DNA from: Sphaerospermopsis sp. SIO1G1 | GTDB taxonomy: Bacteria > Cyanobacteriota > Cyanobacteriia > Cyanobacteriales > Nostocaceae | Length of the DNA stretch: 64,000 nt | NCBI GenBank assembly: GCA_010672785.1 | Contig: JAAHFX010000003.1 | Coordinates: 124,001-188,000 of the forward strand | Direction: 5' to 3' | Shown: one piece after another, positions 1 to 9,059 of the stretch | Layout of the letters: each line of letters opens with the position of its first letter | Numbering within the stretch: the stretch's first letter is position 1 | The notes under the pieces: model-generated | The model's database searches: none | What the model was told of the DNA's origin: nothing | Seen by the model: the letters and a program-made list of their open reading frames with translations, nothing else | Translations under genes and position numbers: made by a program

Positions 1-1827
1 ATCAGCTTGAAACTCATTTTGCAACCATTTATAATAAGCAGCATATTGAGGATGGGGAGTTAAATCTCTCTCAAACATTAACCGCATTGGATCACCTTGA
101 ATACCCAAAGGTGGCTGAACACCAATCCAAACATTTCCTAACTGCACACCCCCAATATGCAATTCATCTCCATAGGTTTTAATCCCAGAAACTGTTAAAG
201 ATTTCCATTGTTTTTCAATTTTAGTAGTGCGGAGATAACCTAACCATTTTTCTAACTTATGCACATGAACAGTATTAGCATTTGTGGGGAAAGGTTTATT
301 TTGTTCCCAGGTTTCTAATTCTTCATCTGCTGCTTTTACTTGTCTGATTAATTCCTCACCATCTTCAGGAATTTCTCCTACATGATAACCTTGTTCTTTG
401 AGTGCATGAAGTAACTTAATTAAACTGCGAGGAACATTTAATAAAGCAGCAGTTCCTACCGCTCCATAACCGGGAGGAAAACCATATAAAATGATAGCTA
501 TTTTTCTCTCTGCTGTTGATTTTTGACGTAATGAAACCCAGTTTTTTACCCGATAAATTAACCGTTGTACCCGTTCAGGAACTAAATAAATATCTTCGCC
601 AACCAAACCACCTAAAGGAATAGTATCAATTGCTCCATCTAATTCCGGAAGTGCATATAAAACCACACTTTGTAAACCACCAATTCCTTGACGAGTCCAA
701 GAATGAATATCTTGAATTAATAAAGGTGCAGCAACAATATAGGGAATATTTTTAGCGGTAAGAATGCGTTTTGCAACTTCAATTTGTCTTCCTGCTTCCA
801 TTGAACCTGCTGGGCCACCAACTAAAGGAAAACCAATAGTAGAAATTATCGCATCAACTTTAACTGCTTGATCAGAAAGTGAGAGAGTTTCGATATTTCC
901 TTGTTGTCTTTGTTGAGTTTCATAGTCAGTTGTCATCCAATCTCTGACAGCAACATGACCTTCAACTCCATTAATAAAAATGGGTAAAGGTATTAAACCA
1001 GATGCTTCAAATTTTTTGATTAATTGGGGAATATAATTCTGTTTTGTAATCACGTGCTTTCTATAAAGCAAAATTCCAATCACCGGGTAAGATTTTCTCC
1101 GCATCTCCCCATCTCCCCATCTCCCCATCTCCCCATCTCCCCATCTCCCCATCTTCTTGTCATACCATTCTAAATAGTCTTTTGGTGATGTAAAATAACC
1201 TTCATATTCAGGATGTAATAAACCCATATTTGGCGTTTCAATAGGTGCAGGAATATCACCAATTTTTAAACCTAAATATTTTTCTGCAAGTGTCCAAAAT
1301 AAAGCTGCAACATTTTCCGTTCCTCCTGCATTCCAATAACCATAAATAATTAACCAGTTCCGTAAGTCTTGAACTTTTTGCACAGGGACAAATTTTAATA
1401 GTTTCGGTCCAATTTTTAAGAAGCTAATATAACCAGCGAGTTTGTCTTCTTCTTTACCGTTACTAAATTTATCAAGTATGAATTTAACAGGTTTGGGCAT
1501 TCCTTTAGGTTTATCACCAATAGCAAACGCGCCTATTTTTGTTAAACTCATTAATTCTAGTGCTGATTCAAAAACAAGCCGAATGGGAATATTCGAGACA
1601 CGTTCCCGTAGCCATAAAACTTGATCATAGTCAAAAATAAGACTACCAAAAAATACATCAGCATCTTTAAGTGCTGCTTGTACCTGATCTGGATCAGTGG
1701 TAATATTGCGATCGCTAAACACCTGGATATCCAACTCAGGACAGCGAGAACTAGCCAAAAATGCCGCTTTACGGTAAAGATCGGCGTTAAATGATTCAAA
1801 ACCAGCAATTAAGACAATGCGTTTCAT
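1..1827 (-). CDS. Mg-chelatase H / CobN-family large subunit (5' part, 609 codons; continues past left edge)
   Basis: This is the porphyrin-binding large subunit of an ATP-dependent metal chelatase, which inserts Mg (chlorophyll branch) or Co (cobalamin branch) into a tetrapyrrole together with the AAA+ I and D subunits. Read from the ATG at 1827, the frame is open to base 1. The N-terminus MKRIVLIAGFESFNADLY and the segment GDPMRLMFE...PHPQYAAYY, which precedes the catalytic region, fit the BchH/ChlH/CobN family (about 1200-1300 residues in full). It begins differently from the main cyanobacterial ChlH as I remember it, so I think it is the second H-type paralogue. Oddity: an 8-bp repeat at 1103-1150 is translated in frame as GRWGDGEM units between two conserved blocks. 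Mg versus Co specificity cannot be decided here. Confidence 0.82.
   Translation of the reverse strand, partial: MKRIVLIAGFESFNADLYRKAAFLASSRCPELDIQVFSDRNITTDPDQVQAALKDADVFFGSLIFDYDQVLWLRERVSNIPIRLVFESALELMSLTKIGAFAIGDKPKGMPKPVKFILDKFSNGKEEDKLAGYISFLKIGPKLLKFVPVQKVQDLRNWLIIYGYWNAGGTENVAALFWTLAEKYLGLKIGDIPAPIETPNMGLLHPEYEGYFTSPKDYLEWYDKKMGRWGDGEMGRWGDGEMRRKSYPVIGILLYRKHVITKQNYIPQLIKKFEASGLIPLPIFINGVEGHVAVRDWMTTDYETQQRQQGNIETLSLSDQAVKVDAIISTIGFPLVGGPAGSMEAGRQIEVAKRILTAKNIPYIVAAPLLIQDIHSWTRQGIGGLQSVVLYALPELDGAIDTIPLGGLVGEDIYLVPERVQRLIYRVKNWVSLRQKSTAERKIAIILYGFPPGYGAVGTAALLNVPRSLIKLLHALKEQGYHVGEIPEDGEELIRQVKAADEELETWEQNKPFPTNANTVHVHKLEKWLGYLRTTKIEKQWKSLTVSGIKTYGDELHIGGVQLGNVWIGVQPPLGIQGDPMRLMFERDLTPHPQYAAYYKWLQNEFQAD
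1103..1150. repeat. 8-bp tandem repeat (atctcccc x6) inside the chelatase gene
   Basis: There are six perfect copies of ATCTCCCC followed by a partial copy. Three units make 24 bp, or eight codons, so six units keep the frame and encode GDGEMGRW-type repeats around codons 226-242. A change of one or two copies would shift the frame. Confidence 0.95.
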
Positions 1828-2140
1828 ACTATTTACTGATGAAATATTTCTTTACCTTAATCTTAAACATTGTTGCGAATTAATGGGTGGGTATCTACCT
1901 AGAAAATTAAATACTTCTTTGATTGTCACTGAGAACATTCTAAAAAATAGATTTCATCTTTTTTTCATGTCAATTGGAAATAGACAAGTGAAATTGTGAT
2001 TATATAAATGTCTACTAATCGTCAATTTTTAATAATATAGATATGTGATATCATAGTCTTGTGTTTTCTGATTAGTAAAAATCTCGAAAAAGCTGATTTT
2101 ATTAAAGAAATCTGTGTGGCAAGTAAGTTGAGGATACACC
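1828..2140. other. AT-rich divergent intergenic region
   Basis: This region separates the divergent chelatase and amidase genes and must hold both promoters. I see no hairpin terminator, repeat element or credible small gene. A purine-rich stretch (GAGGAT, 2130-2135) sits just before the amidase ATG and can act as its ribosome-binding site. Confidence 0.5.
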
Positions 2141-3088
2141 ATGAAATTTGGAATTGATATGGGTCATAATGCTCCTCCTGATACTGGAGCTAGAGGTATT
2201 AAATACGAAGATACTTTAACAAAAGATGTAGGAAATAGAGTTATATCTAAGTTAAGAAGTCTCGGACATACAGCAATATCTTGTACACCAACAAGTCGAA
2301 TGAGATCAGTACGTCAATCACTGGCTACCCGTTGTAATATAGCTAATAGAAATAGAGTAGATGTTTTTGTTTCCATTCATTTTAATGCCTTTAATGGGCG
2401 AGCGAATGGTTCAGAAATATTCGCTATGAGCAGTGGAGGTAGAAAAGCAGCCAAACCTGTATTAGATGAAATTATTAAATTAGGATTTTTTAATCGCGGG
2501 GTTAAAAATGGTTCTCATTTGTACGTGATTAGAAATACAAATATGCCAGGTATTTTAGTAGAATGTTGCTTCATTGATTCTGCTAAAGATATGCAAATTT
2601 ATGATAGTGAAAAAATGGCAAATGCCATTGTTAAAGGTTTAACTGGTAAAGTTGTATCTGCTCCAGTTAATACAGTTCCCGATGAAGAAGATAACACAGA
2701 TACTTCCGTTCTCAGAATCCAAAAAGCCTTAAATCGGCTCAAAATTACTGATAAAAATAATCGGGTTTTAGATGAAGATAACATAATTGGTCCAGCAACA
2801 ACTTCTGCGATAGAAAAATTCCAAAGAATTGTGGGACTTGTACCTACAGGAAGGGTAAATAGCAGCAGAACATGGGCTGCAATTAATCAAATTTTATCAA
2901 AAAGATTAGTCCAAGGTAACCAAACAACAGGGGCAATTATGAAGTACATACAATATCGTGTAGGTACTGTTGCTGATGGTATTTATGGACCAAATACAGA
3001 AGCAGCAATTAAGAAATTTCAACAGCAAAATGGCTTAGTTGCAGATGCTATTATTGGCCCAATGACTTGGCAGAAGTTGATAGGATAA
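2141..3088 (+). CDS. N-acetylmuramoyl-L-alanine amidase (Amidase_3) with two peptidoglycan-binding domains
   Basis: This is a 315-residue zinc amidase predicted to cleave the bond between MurNAc and L-alanine in peptidoglycan. The Amidase_3 domain spans about residues 2-170. Its likely metal ligands are His9 (MGHN), Glu23 and His80 (VSIHFN), and Glu141 (VECCF) is the catalytic glutamate. Two PG_binding_1 repeats follow at about 190-245 and 258-313 (IGPATTSAIEKFQ and YGPNTEAAIKKFQ). No signal peptide or membrane segment is visible, unlike typical AmiC-type enzymes, and the architecture resembles phage endolysins. No holin or phage gene lies nearby. The ATG at 2141 has GAGGAT upstream. It could be a domesticated endolysin or a cell-wall enzyme exported by another route. 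Confidence 0.88.
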   Translation: MKFGIDMGHNAPPDTGARGIKYEDTLTKDVGNRVISKLRSLGHTAISCTPTSRMRSVRQSLATRCNIANRNRVDVFVSIHFNAFNGRANGSEIFAMSSGGRKAAKPVLDEIIKLGFFNRGVKNGSHLYVIRNTNMPGILVECCFIDSAKDMQIYDSEKMANAIVKGLTGKVVSAPVNTVPDEEDNTDTSVLRIQKALNRLKITDKNNRVLDEDNIIGPATTSAIEKFQRIVGLVPTGRVNSSRTWAAINQILSKRLVQGNQTTGAIMKYIQYRVGTVADGIYGPNTEAAIKKFQQQNGLVADAIIGPMTWQKLIG

Positions 3089-3180
3089 GTGGGATAGAGA
3101 ACAAGCTCTGTACCAGTCTTTTCTCTTACTTCTTGATCACTGACTTCTTTTCATCTGTTAGCTGAAAGCTTACATGACAA

Positions 3181-4149
3181 TTACAAACTTTGCAGAATTG
3201 TTAAATGTAAGCTTCGCTTATTTTCTGTACTCAAATATTGTAATTTCATAGGTTGCCATTCCTGCCATAATTGATAACGATTGACAGCTAGCAATGTATT
3301 TAAACCACTAATTTTTGCATAGGTTTCTGACTTAAAGATATTTGTTAACCACTGATTTAAAATCATACTATCTTGAATTTTCCCTAAAGTTCCTTGAATC
3401 TGTTTTATTTGGGAAATATGCAAGGCAAAATCTTCATTATATAGATTAGTAAACAATTCCATTTGATAACGAACTCGTTTCGCTTGTTTTCTTAAGTTAT
3501 GCAATTTTTCACCATTGGTTTGTAGATTTTTTTCTAACTCCTGTGGTGTCCACTCAGTAGCAGTGATTATTTTTGAATCTTTAATTTCAGTTCCAATCAT
3601 CCAACCAGGATGTAATAAAAAATTGCCAACCTCTGGTAACAGAATATCTGGGATAATTTGATGAATTTCTAAAGCAGCAGATGGTTGATAAATTGGTTTT
3701 TTTAACCATTTCTCCAAACCATACTTAAATGATTTATAAATATCATCTTTAAATATTTTCTTAACCTCAAAAAGAGCTAATTTTCGTTGTTTAGCTAAAT
3801 CAGAAAAAGCTATTTGTAAATTATTTCTTTCCTGGCCTTGTAAATGTGGTTGATAGTTATTTTCTAATATTTCTTGCAGAACATCTAAGTCTCTTAGGTT
3901 ACCCAGTATTTTGGCAATTATACGAATATTTTTATCACTAGCCGATTTAGGTAAACTCAAGTACGAAGAAAATCCACTTATAGTAGTACGAAGACGACGC
4001 ATTCCTACACGCATTTGATGAAGTGCTTCTGGATCTTCATCATTTTTAACGGACTTTTCCCACTTCAAAGTTTTGTGTAAGTTTTTCTCAATTGCCTGGT
4101 ACGCATAGTCCGCCAAACTAATAATTTTGGTGTCTGAAGATACTATCAT
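3181..4149 (-). CDS. CHAD domain-containing protein
   Basis: This 322-residue protein is almost entirely a CHAD domain, a helical bundle with conserved His and basic residues that binds polyphosphate. Diagnostic segments are ALHQMRVGMRRLR near the N-terminus, the NLRDLDVL helix, and LHNLRKQAKRVRYQMELF in the C-terminal half. No CYTH triphosphatase domain is fused or adjacent, so it is a stand-alone CHAD protein. A role in polyphosphate granule association is inferred from the family. It converges on the amidase gene. The upstream region is AT-rich and contains a MITE-like repeat further out. Confidence 0.85.
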   Translation of the reverse strand: MIVSSDTKIISLADYAYQAIEKNLHKTLKWEKSVKNDEDPEALHQMRVGMRRLRTTISGFSSYLSLPKSASDKNIRIIAKILGNLRDLDVLQEILENNYQPHLQGQERNNLQIAFSDLAKQRKLALFEVKKIFKDDIYKSFKYGLEKWLKKPIYQPSAALEIHQIIPDILLPEVGNFLLHPGWMIGTEIKDSKIITATEWTPQELEKNLQTNGEKLHNLRKQAKRVRYQMELFTNLYNEDFALHISQIKQIQGTLGKIQDSMILNQWLTNIFKSETYAKISGLNTLLAVNRYQLWQEWQPMKLQYLSTENKRSLHLTILQSL

Positions 4150-4711
4150 AACTTATATCAAATAATGAGTCATGTTTCAGCATGATAACACTATTGAAAA
4201 ATGGAAATATATTATTTCATAAATTTTTAGGAATCAATTTATGATTATTATATATTAAAAGAAGCTAAGTTCTAATGTTTTAAAAATAAACTCAACTTAT
4301 CTATCTAAATTTTTCTGCTTTTTGCAATCTTTGTGGTTAAATTATTTCAGCATTAGTAAAACCAAATTCCTCTTCCTGTTTCAAATTAAAAGTTTTGTAA
4401 CTCATATGGGAATTACATAAATTGAAATAGTTCTTCCGTACCTAATATGTAAAATCAATATCAAAAAACCTCGGAAGGCTTAATATACATAAGACATAAG
4501 CTACAGGATTTAGATATTATAAAATTTACCTTTTGACTTAGAACTTACGCAAAATATCTCTCCAAACCTCTTACCTTCGTGTTCTTCGTGTCCTTCGTGG
4601 TTCATTCTTCCGTAACGCGTAAGTCCTGTTCCCTGTTCCAGACTGGAATTTACCATAACAAGTACGGTATAACCATTGAAATTAAGTTGAAATATTTGAA
4701 ATACTCATCTA
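4150..4711. other. Long AT-rich intergenic region with a MITE-like repeat
   Basis: It lies between the 5' end of the CHAD gene and the 3' end of the site-2 protease gene. The only recognisable structure is the GGACTTACGCA-type element at 4541-4626. A short motif, TAGTTCTTC(C/A)GTACCTAATAT, near 4428-4450 recurs near 41234-41253. No coding sequence is supported. Confidence 0.6.
4541..4626. repeat. MITE-like element, family A (TIR GGACTTACGCA)
   Basis: The left end GAACTTACGCAAAA and right end CGCGTAAGTCCT are inverted repeats. The interior, with its CTTCGTGTCCTTCGTGGTT segment, is shared with copies at 17226-17315 and 38878-38990. There is no coding capacity, so any mobility would depend on a transposase acting in trans. 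Confidence 0.75.
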
Positions 4712-6187
4712 CTAAATTTGTAGTATTCTTGCTAAAAATGTAGGGAGTGGTAATACAATTAACAACAATAAAGTAATTGCCATTAATCCTAAGAAATCCC
4801 TAGTATTATCTAACTCTGTCACATCATTGAGAGCAGGTTCATCAATTAAGGGCATAAGGAATAAAATAATAGCCCATAATAAAAATTCTTGGCGAATCAA
4901 AGCAAGCAGCAGTAATAACCAACGAGAAATTCGACCAATATTAATAGCCATTCTTTGCCCAAACATAGCATGAACAATATGACCACCATCCAGTTGTCCT
5001 ACTGGCATTAAATTTAAAGCTGTTACAATTAATCCCAAAAGACCAGCAACTGCCACTGGATGTAAATCTAAAGCAGATTGGGAAGTTAATTCATTCCCCA
5101 AAGCTAGTTTTGATAATATAGCTAACAAGATAGAGTATCTAGGGTTCAGTGCATTAGGATTTAATAATCCTGTTTCCTCATTAATGGGTACAACTTCAGA
5201 ATTAGCCAAACCCCAAAGTATTAAAGGTAAAGTAGCAATAAAACCAGCAATTGGCCCAGCTATACTAACATCAAATAAAGCTTTACGATTAGGAATAGGA
5301 CTCCGCATTTGAATAAATGCACCAAAAGTTCCTAAGAACCAAGGTACTGGAATGAAAAATGGTAATGTTGACTTAATTTTATGGAATCGAGCGGTAGAAT
5401 AGTGACCCAGTTCATGAATACCTAAAATAGTAATCAAGCATAAAGAATATGGTAACCCATTGAAAATTAAAGTCATGTCAGAAGCGATTGTTTTGACTTC
5501 TATTCCAGAAATTTGCGCTCCTATAAAACTAGTAGTTACTAATGTCAATAGTAACAATGTGAGTGCTTTGATAACCTGATTTTTATCATTAATACTATTA
5601 CCAGCATTGCGTTGATTAGCTTTATTGTTAGGAACTAAAATAAAGAATGGTTTACCATCCATTCCTTCTTGGAATATTAACAAGAAGCGATTGCTAAATT
5701 TTTGCTCTATGTTATTTCTAATTTGCTGATAAGCTTGACTAGGATTAGTTCGTAATTGACCACGACAAATGATAGCTTGAGGCCGATACTCAATATTTTG
5801 TACATAGTAAACAGACCAAGGAAAACAATCTCTTAAATCTCTTTCCTCTTCGGGTTGTATGGGGCGAACAGGTAAAGCTTCAGGAACAGGATTGTCGGTT
5901 GGTTTCGGTTCAGTGGTTTGATTTTGTGAACTGTTGGTGGGAGTTTTATTACCCCATAAAAATAATGTCCAATATAAAATTAGGCAAACAACTAAAGGAA
6001 TAATAATCAAACCAGGAGGTGGAGATTGGGTTGCACCTTTAATTAGTGTCCAACCAGTTAATATGAATGCTGGTGTCATTAGCACTAGCCATAGTAACCA
6101 TACGGGAGTCTTTGTGATATTTGCAACACTACGCTGCACTACCAGATAAGTAGCTATTCCCAATACAAGTAAAAACCAAAATGCCAT
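4712..6187 (-). CDS. Site-2 protease family membrane metalloprotease (M50)
   Basis: This 491-residue polytopic intramembrane zinc protease has an HELGH motif at residues 258-262 and the second metal-ligand motif NLMPVGQLDGGH, with Asp400. N-terminal membrane segments (about 1-50 and 58-78) precede a soluble Pro/Gln-rich linker and a globular domain (about 115-190). The catalytic membrane core (about 205-480) follows. This layout resembles cyanobacterial and chloroplast EGY-type site-2 proteases, which cleave membrane-anchored substrates. The substrate is unknown and no anti-sigma partner is adjacent. The start at 6187 is the only early ATG compatible with the first membrane helix. Confidence 0.88.
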   Translation of the reverse strand: MAFWFLLVLGIATYLVVQRSVANITKTPVWLLWLVLMTPAFILTGWTLIKGATQSPPPGLIIIPLVVCLILYWTLFLWGNKTPTNSSQNQTTEPKPTDNPVPEALPVRPIQPEEERDLRDCFPWSVYYVQNIEYRPQAIICRGQLRTNPSQAYQQIRNNIEQKFSNRFLLIFQEGMDGKPFFILVPNNKANQRNAGNSINDKNQVIKALTLLLLTLVTTSFIGAQISGIEVKTIASDMTLIFNGLPYSLCLITILGIHELGHYSTARFHKIKSTLPFFIPVPWFLGTFGAFIQMRSPIPNRKALFDVSIAGPIAGFIATLPLILWGLANSEVVPINEETGLLNPNALNPRYSILLAILSKLALGNELTSQSALDLHPVAVAGLLGLIVTALNLMPVGQLDGGHIVHAMFGQRMAINIGRISRWLLLLLALIRQEFLLWAIILFLMPLIDEPALNDVTELDNTRDFLGLMAITLLLLIVLPLPTFLARILQI

Positions 6188-6369
6188 GTTATTTCAGGAA
6201 TTCAGAAGTTTAGAAGTTCAGAAGCGATAGAAGCAGATGGTAAAGACATTCTAGTGGAAAGTCTGTACAGGAGTTAATCATTGAGATTGTTTGACAAATC
6301 AGTAGATTACTAAAAAAGTATTAAATATAGGATTTATGTAACAACATAATTTGCTCAATTATTTCATTT

Positions 6370-7098
6370 ATGTCTCTTAAAACTAAACCCCCACAAACTA
6401 TACTTTCTGAAAAAAATTCAGCAGGAGACACATTACATACTGCTACGGAAACAAAATCAGATTTTACAGAACCAAGTGTCAAAAAAATAATTGCCTTCCC
6501 ACCTAATCGGGATACATTGGGAGGAACATCTTATCTGATCGTCAGAAAAGAAGGTAATATCCTCATTGATTGCCCAGCTATAGAACAAATTAATCAGGAT
6601 TTTTGGCAATGTTTGGGTAAAAATGAACCAACACCAGGTGCTGTTCGCTGGTTTGTGATTACTCATCGAGGTGCTATTGGTAAAGCAGCAGAAATTAAGA
6701 CAGTTCTTGATTGTGAAATTATCATTCAAGAACAAGAAGCTTATTTATTACCGGGTTTAACCGTTACTACTTTCAGTCAAGAATTTGTTATTGATGACAC
6801 CACACAAGTAATTTGGACACCAGGTCATTCACCAGGTTCTTCATGTCTATACTATCGTGAATTTGGTGGTGTGTTATTTTCAGGCAGGCATTTAGTTCCT
6901 AATTTGCAAGGTGAAGTGTTGCCAATGCGTATACCTAAAACTTTTCATTGGCCTAGACAACTCAGGAGTGTTCAAGCTCTACGCGATCGCTTTACATCGG
7001 ATACTCTTAAATATATTTGCCCTGGAGCTAATATTGGTTTTCTTCGAGGCAAACATCTGATTGATGATGGTTATCAGTCGTTATTAATTGGGGCTTGA
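6370..7098 (+). CDS. MBL-fold protein with degenerate metal-binding motif
   Basis: This 242-residue protein has a metallo-beta-lactamase-like fold: VLIDCPA strand, WFVITHRGAIGKA, VIWTPGHSPGSSCLYY and GVLFSGRHL. The canonical THxHxDH motif is reduced to THRGAIG, and the usual Asp in the SGD block is Arg (SGRH). The His in TPGHSPGS is kept. It therefore probably binds metal weakly or not at all, and catalytic activity is doubtful. The first 35 residues are polar and low in conservation signals. It is divergent from the site-2 protease gene. An STRR array starts 20 bases after its stop. Confidence 0.72.
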   Translation: MSLKTKPPQTILSEKNSAGDTLHTATETKSDFTEPSVKKIIAFPPNRDTLGGTSYLIVRKEGNILIDCPAIEQINQDFWQCLGKNEPTPGAVRWFVITHRGAIGKAAEIKTVLDCEIIIQEQEAYLLPGLTVTTFSQEFVIDDTTQVIWTPGHSPGSSCLYYREFGGVLFSGRHLVPNLQGEVLPMRIPKTFHWPRQLRSVQALRDRFTSDTLKYICPGANIGFLRGKHLIDDGYQSLLIGA

Positions 7099-7117
7099 TG
7101 AAAAGTTTATTTGTAAT

Positions 7118-7232
7118 TGTCAGTTGTCAGTTATCAGTTGTCAGTTGTCAGTTGTTAGTTATCAGTTATCAGTTGTCAGTTATCAGTTGTCAGTTATCAG
7201 TTGTCAGTTATCAGTTATCAGTTGTCACTGTT
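7118..7232. repeat. STRR array, 7-base unit (CAGTTAT/CAGTTGT)
   Basis: There are about 15 head-to-tail heptamers of CAGTTGT or CAGTTAT, ending in TCACTGTTCACTGTTCAC. This is the STRR class typical of heterocystous cyanobacteria. Open frames across it are repeat artefacts. Confidence 0.95.
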
Positions 7233-7303
7233 CACTGTTCACTCTTAACCAATCACTTTTTTCTGCCAACCCCAATTAGTCGTGAGTAATTGATCAACAT
7301 CGT

Positions 7304-7347
7304 CACCCCAACTCCCCATCCCCCCAACTCCCCATCCCCCCATCACC
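7304..7347. repeat. C-rich tandem repeat (ccccaact/ccccatcc)
   Basis: This is an imperfect array of 8-9 base CCCCAACTC and CCCCATCC units between the MBL gene and the ctpA-like gene. It is related in composition to the ATCTCCCC repeat at 1103-1150. Confidence 0.8.
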
Positions 7348-7358
7348 CCCTCTCTTTA

Positions 7359-8591
7359 TCAAGAACCTGCAACTAGAGAATTCTTACTCAATAATTCCAT
7401 CGCAGCTTGATATTGTTGATCTGATTCTGTACCTATTTCATCTCTGGTAATTGGTGGTTGGGGAATCACTATATCTGGGGTAATACCTAGTTTGTTTATG
7501 TCTCTATGATTGGGTGTTTCATATTTAGCGATAGTTACAGCTAAACCTGAACCATTTGATAATTCAAATAAAGATTGAATCAAACCTTTACCAAAAGTAG
7601 TTTCACCTACTAACTGAGCGCGGCCATTATCTTGTAACGCTCCGGCAAGGATTTCGCTGGCACTGGCTGTTCCTTGATTGACTAAAATTACAAGGGGATC
7701 TTTGGTGAGAGCAGGCCCAAAAGCTTCATAACTGCCTTGTATACCTTGACGATTAACTGTGTAAACTACAGTTCCTGCATCTAACCACTCACGAGCAACT
7801 TCAATTCCAGCTTGTAATAAACCTCCAGGATTATTTCTTAAATCGAGGATATAGCCTTCTGCACCTTTTTTTTCTAATCTACTAATGGCGTGTGCTACTT
7901 CCATCGCTGCATTAGCATTAAATTGAGTCAGACGCAGATAACCAATGGGTTTTTTTTGGGGGGATAACCGTAATTTAGCTATCACTGGATTTAGTTCAAT
8001 GCGATCGCGGACTAGGATAACTTCTGTTTCTGCTTCACCATCTCTACCAATGATGAGAGATACAACACTACCAATTGGCCCACGCATTCTGGCAGCAGCT
8101 TCGTCAATGGTGAGATTTTCGGTGGGAAAACCTTCTATTTTGAGAATGCGATCGCGTGGTCTAATTCCTGCTTTGTCGGCGGGTGAACCTTCTATGGGTG
8201 TGATTACTTCTAAAGTTCCTGTTTGGGGGTTGAGAGCTATCTGTAAACCTACTCCTGTTAACTCTCCAGAAGTGTTGACTTGCAAACTGCGGTATTGTTC
8301 TGGATCTAAAAACCGAGTAAATGGATCATCAAGACTTTTTAACATCTCTGTGATAGCTGTATACGCTGCTTGTTCATCTTTCAATGGCTTTTTAAGTACA
8401 TTCTGACGTACTTCTCTCCAATCTTGATGGTTAAACGTATCATCCAGATAAGAACGATTAACAATCCGCCAAACCTCGAAAACAAGCTTGCGCTCTTGAG
8501 TTAAAGCCGTTGCTGGTGCAACCAACCCACTAAAAACTAAAGTAAACGCCAAGAATAACGAAAATATAAACCGAAATACCTGTTTATTCAT
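7359..8591 (-). CDS. ctpA: Carboxyl-terminal processing protease (S41, CtpA-type)
   Basis: This is a secreted serine/lysine-dyad protease. Numbered from the ATG at 8591 (410 residues), residues 1-30 form a signal peptide ending near PATA. A PDZ domain covers about 105-180 (GSPADKAGIRPRDRILKIEG). The catalytic core follows, with Ser312 in GTASASEI and Lys335 in TTFGKG. CtpA enzymes trim the C-terminus of the D1 protein of photosystem II in the lumen or periplasm, and other Ctp paralogues process envelope proteins, so the exact paralogue is not certain. The frame is open to an ATG at 8630, but that start puts charged residues ahead of the signal peptide, so I prefer 8591. It is divergent from petB. 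Confidence 0.85.
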   Translation of the reverse strand: MNKQVFRFIFSLFLAFTLVFSGLVAPATALTQERKLVFEVWRIVNRSYLDDTFNHQDWREVRQNVLKKPLKDEQAAYTAITEMLKSLDDPFTRFLDPEQYRSLQVNTSGELTGVGLQIALNPQTGTLEVITPIEGSPADKAGIRPRDRILKIEGFPTENLTIDEAAARMRGPIGSVVSLIIGRDGEAETEVILVRDRIELNPVIAKLRLSPQKKPIGYLRLTQFNANAAMEVAHAISRLEKKGAEGYILDLRNNPGGLLQAGIEVAREWLDAGTVVYTVNRQGIQGSYEAFGPALTKDPLVILVNQGTASASEILAGALQDNGRAQLVGETTFGKGLIQSLFELSNGSGLAVTIAKYETPNHRDINKLGITPDIVIPQPPITRDEIGTESDQQYQAAMELLSKNSLVAGS

Positions 8592-9059
8592 GAATAACTT
8601 TTTTCTTTCCATATCAACCACACAAGCCATAACTTGCCACTTACTACGTTTTAGATGAAATGTATCTCTCGACTATGTTACTTTTTTTATAGAAGAGCTA
8701 ATAATCTTTAGCTTTCCTCGTGAACAGGTGTGATAACCGCTCCCATCATCCCGTGCAAATCAGACACAAATATCCATATTTGTCTAAAATTTAGGTAACA
8801 GGGACATTGTTTTTATCAAATTGTTAAGCAATGATTGGGCAGTAACTTCCCCCTGAAAAACGATAAAATCTACTTTGTGAGCAAAGTTTTCCGCCTTGCC
8901 TTGCAAAGAGATAGCAATATATTCCATATTTACAGAGTGTTAAGTTTCTGAGAATCTTAACCTTTGTGAAGAACACTTAACTCTTTGAGAAAATCCCAAA
9001 ACTTATAATTTGGGAGATTTAGCAACCGTAGCCGATTTTTTTTAGGGATTAGAAATTCT
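8592..9059. other. Divergent ctpA/petB regulatory interval
   Basis: This 468-base interval must hold the petBD promoter and the ctpA promoter. I could not assign a convincing -35/-10 pair. A purine stretch (TAGGGAT, 9043-9049) precedes the petB ATG. No small gene or repeat element is seen. Confidence 0.4.

Noticed and set aside
7118..7232. Possible CRISPR-like array
   Set aside because: Units are 7 bases long and contiguous, with no spacers. It is an STRR, not a CRISPR array. The same holds for the other heptamer arrays.
7088..7289. Two overlapping short open frames made of repeated Ser-Gln-Leu residues
   Set aside because: They are translations of the CAGTTAT/CAGTTGT STRR array in two frames and have no ribosome-binding site.
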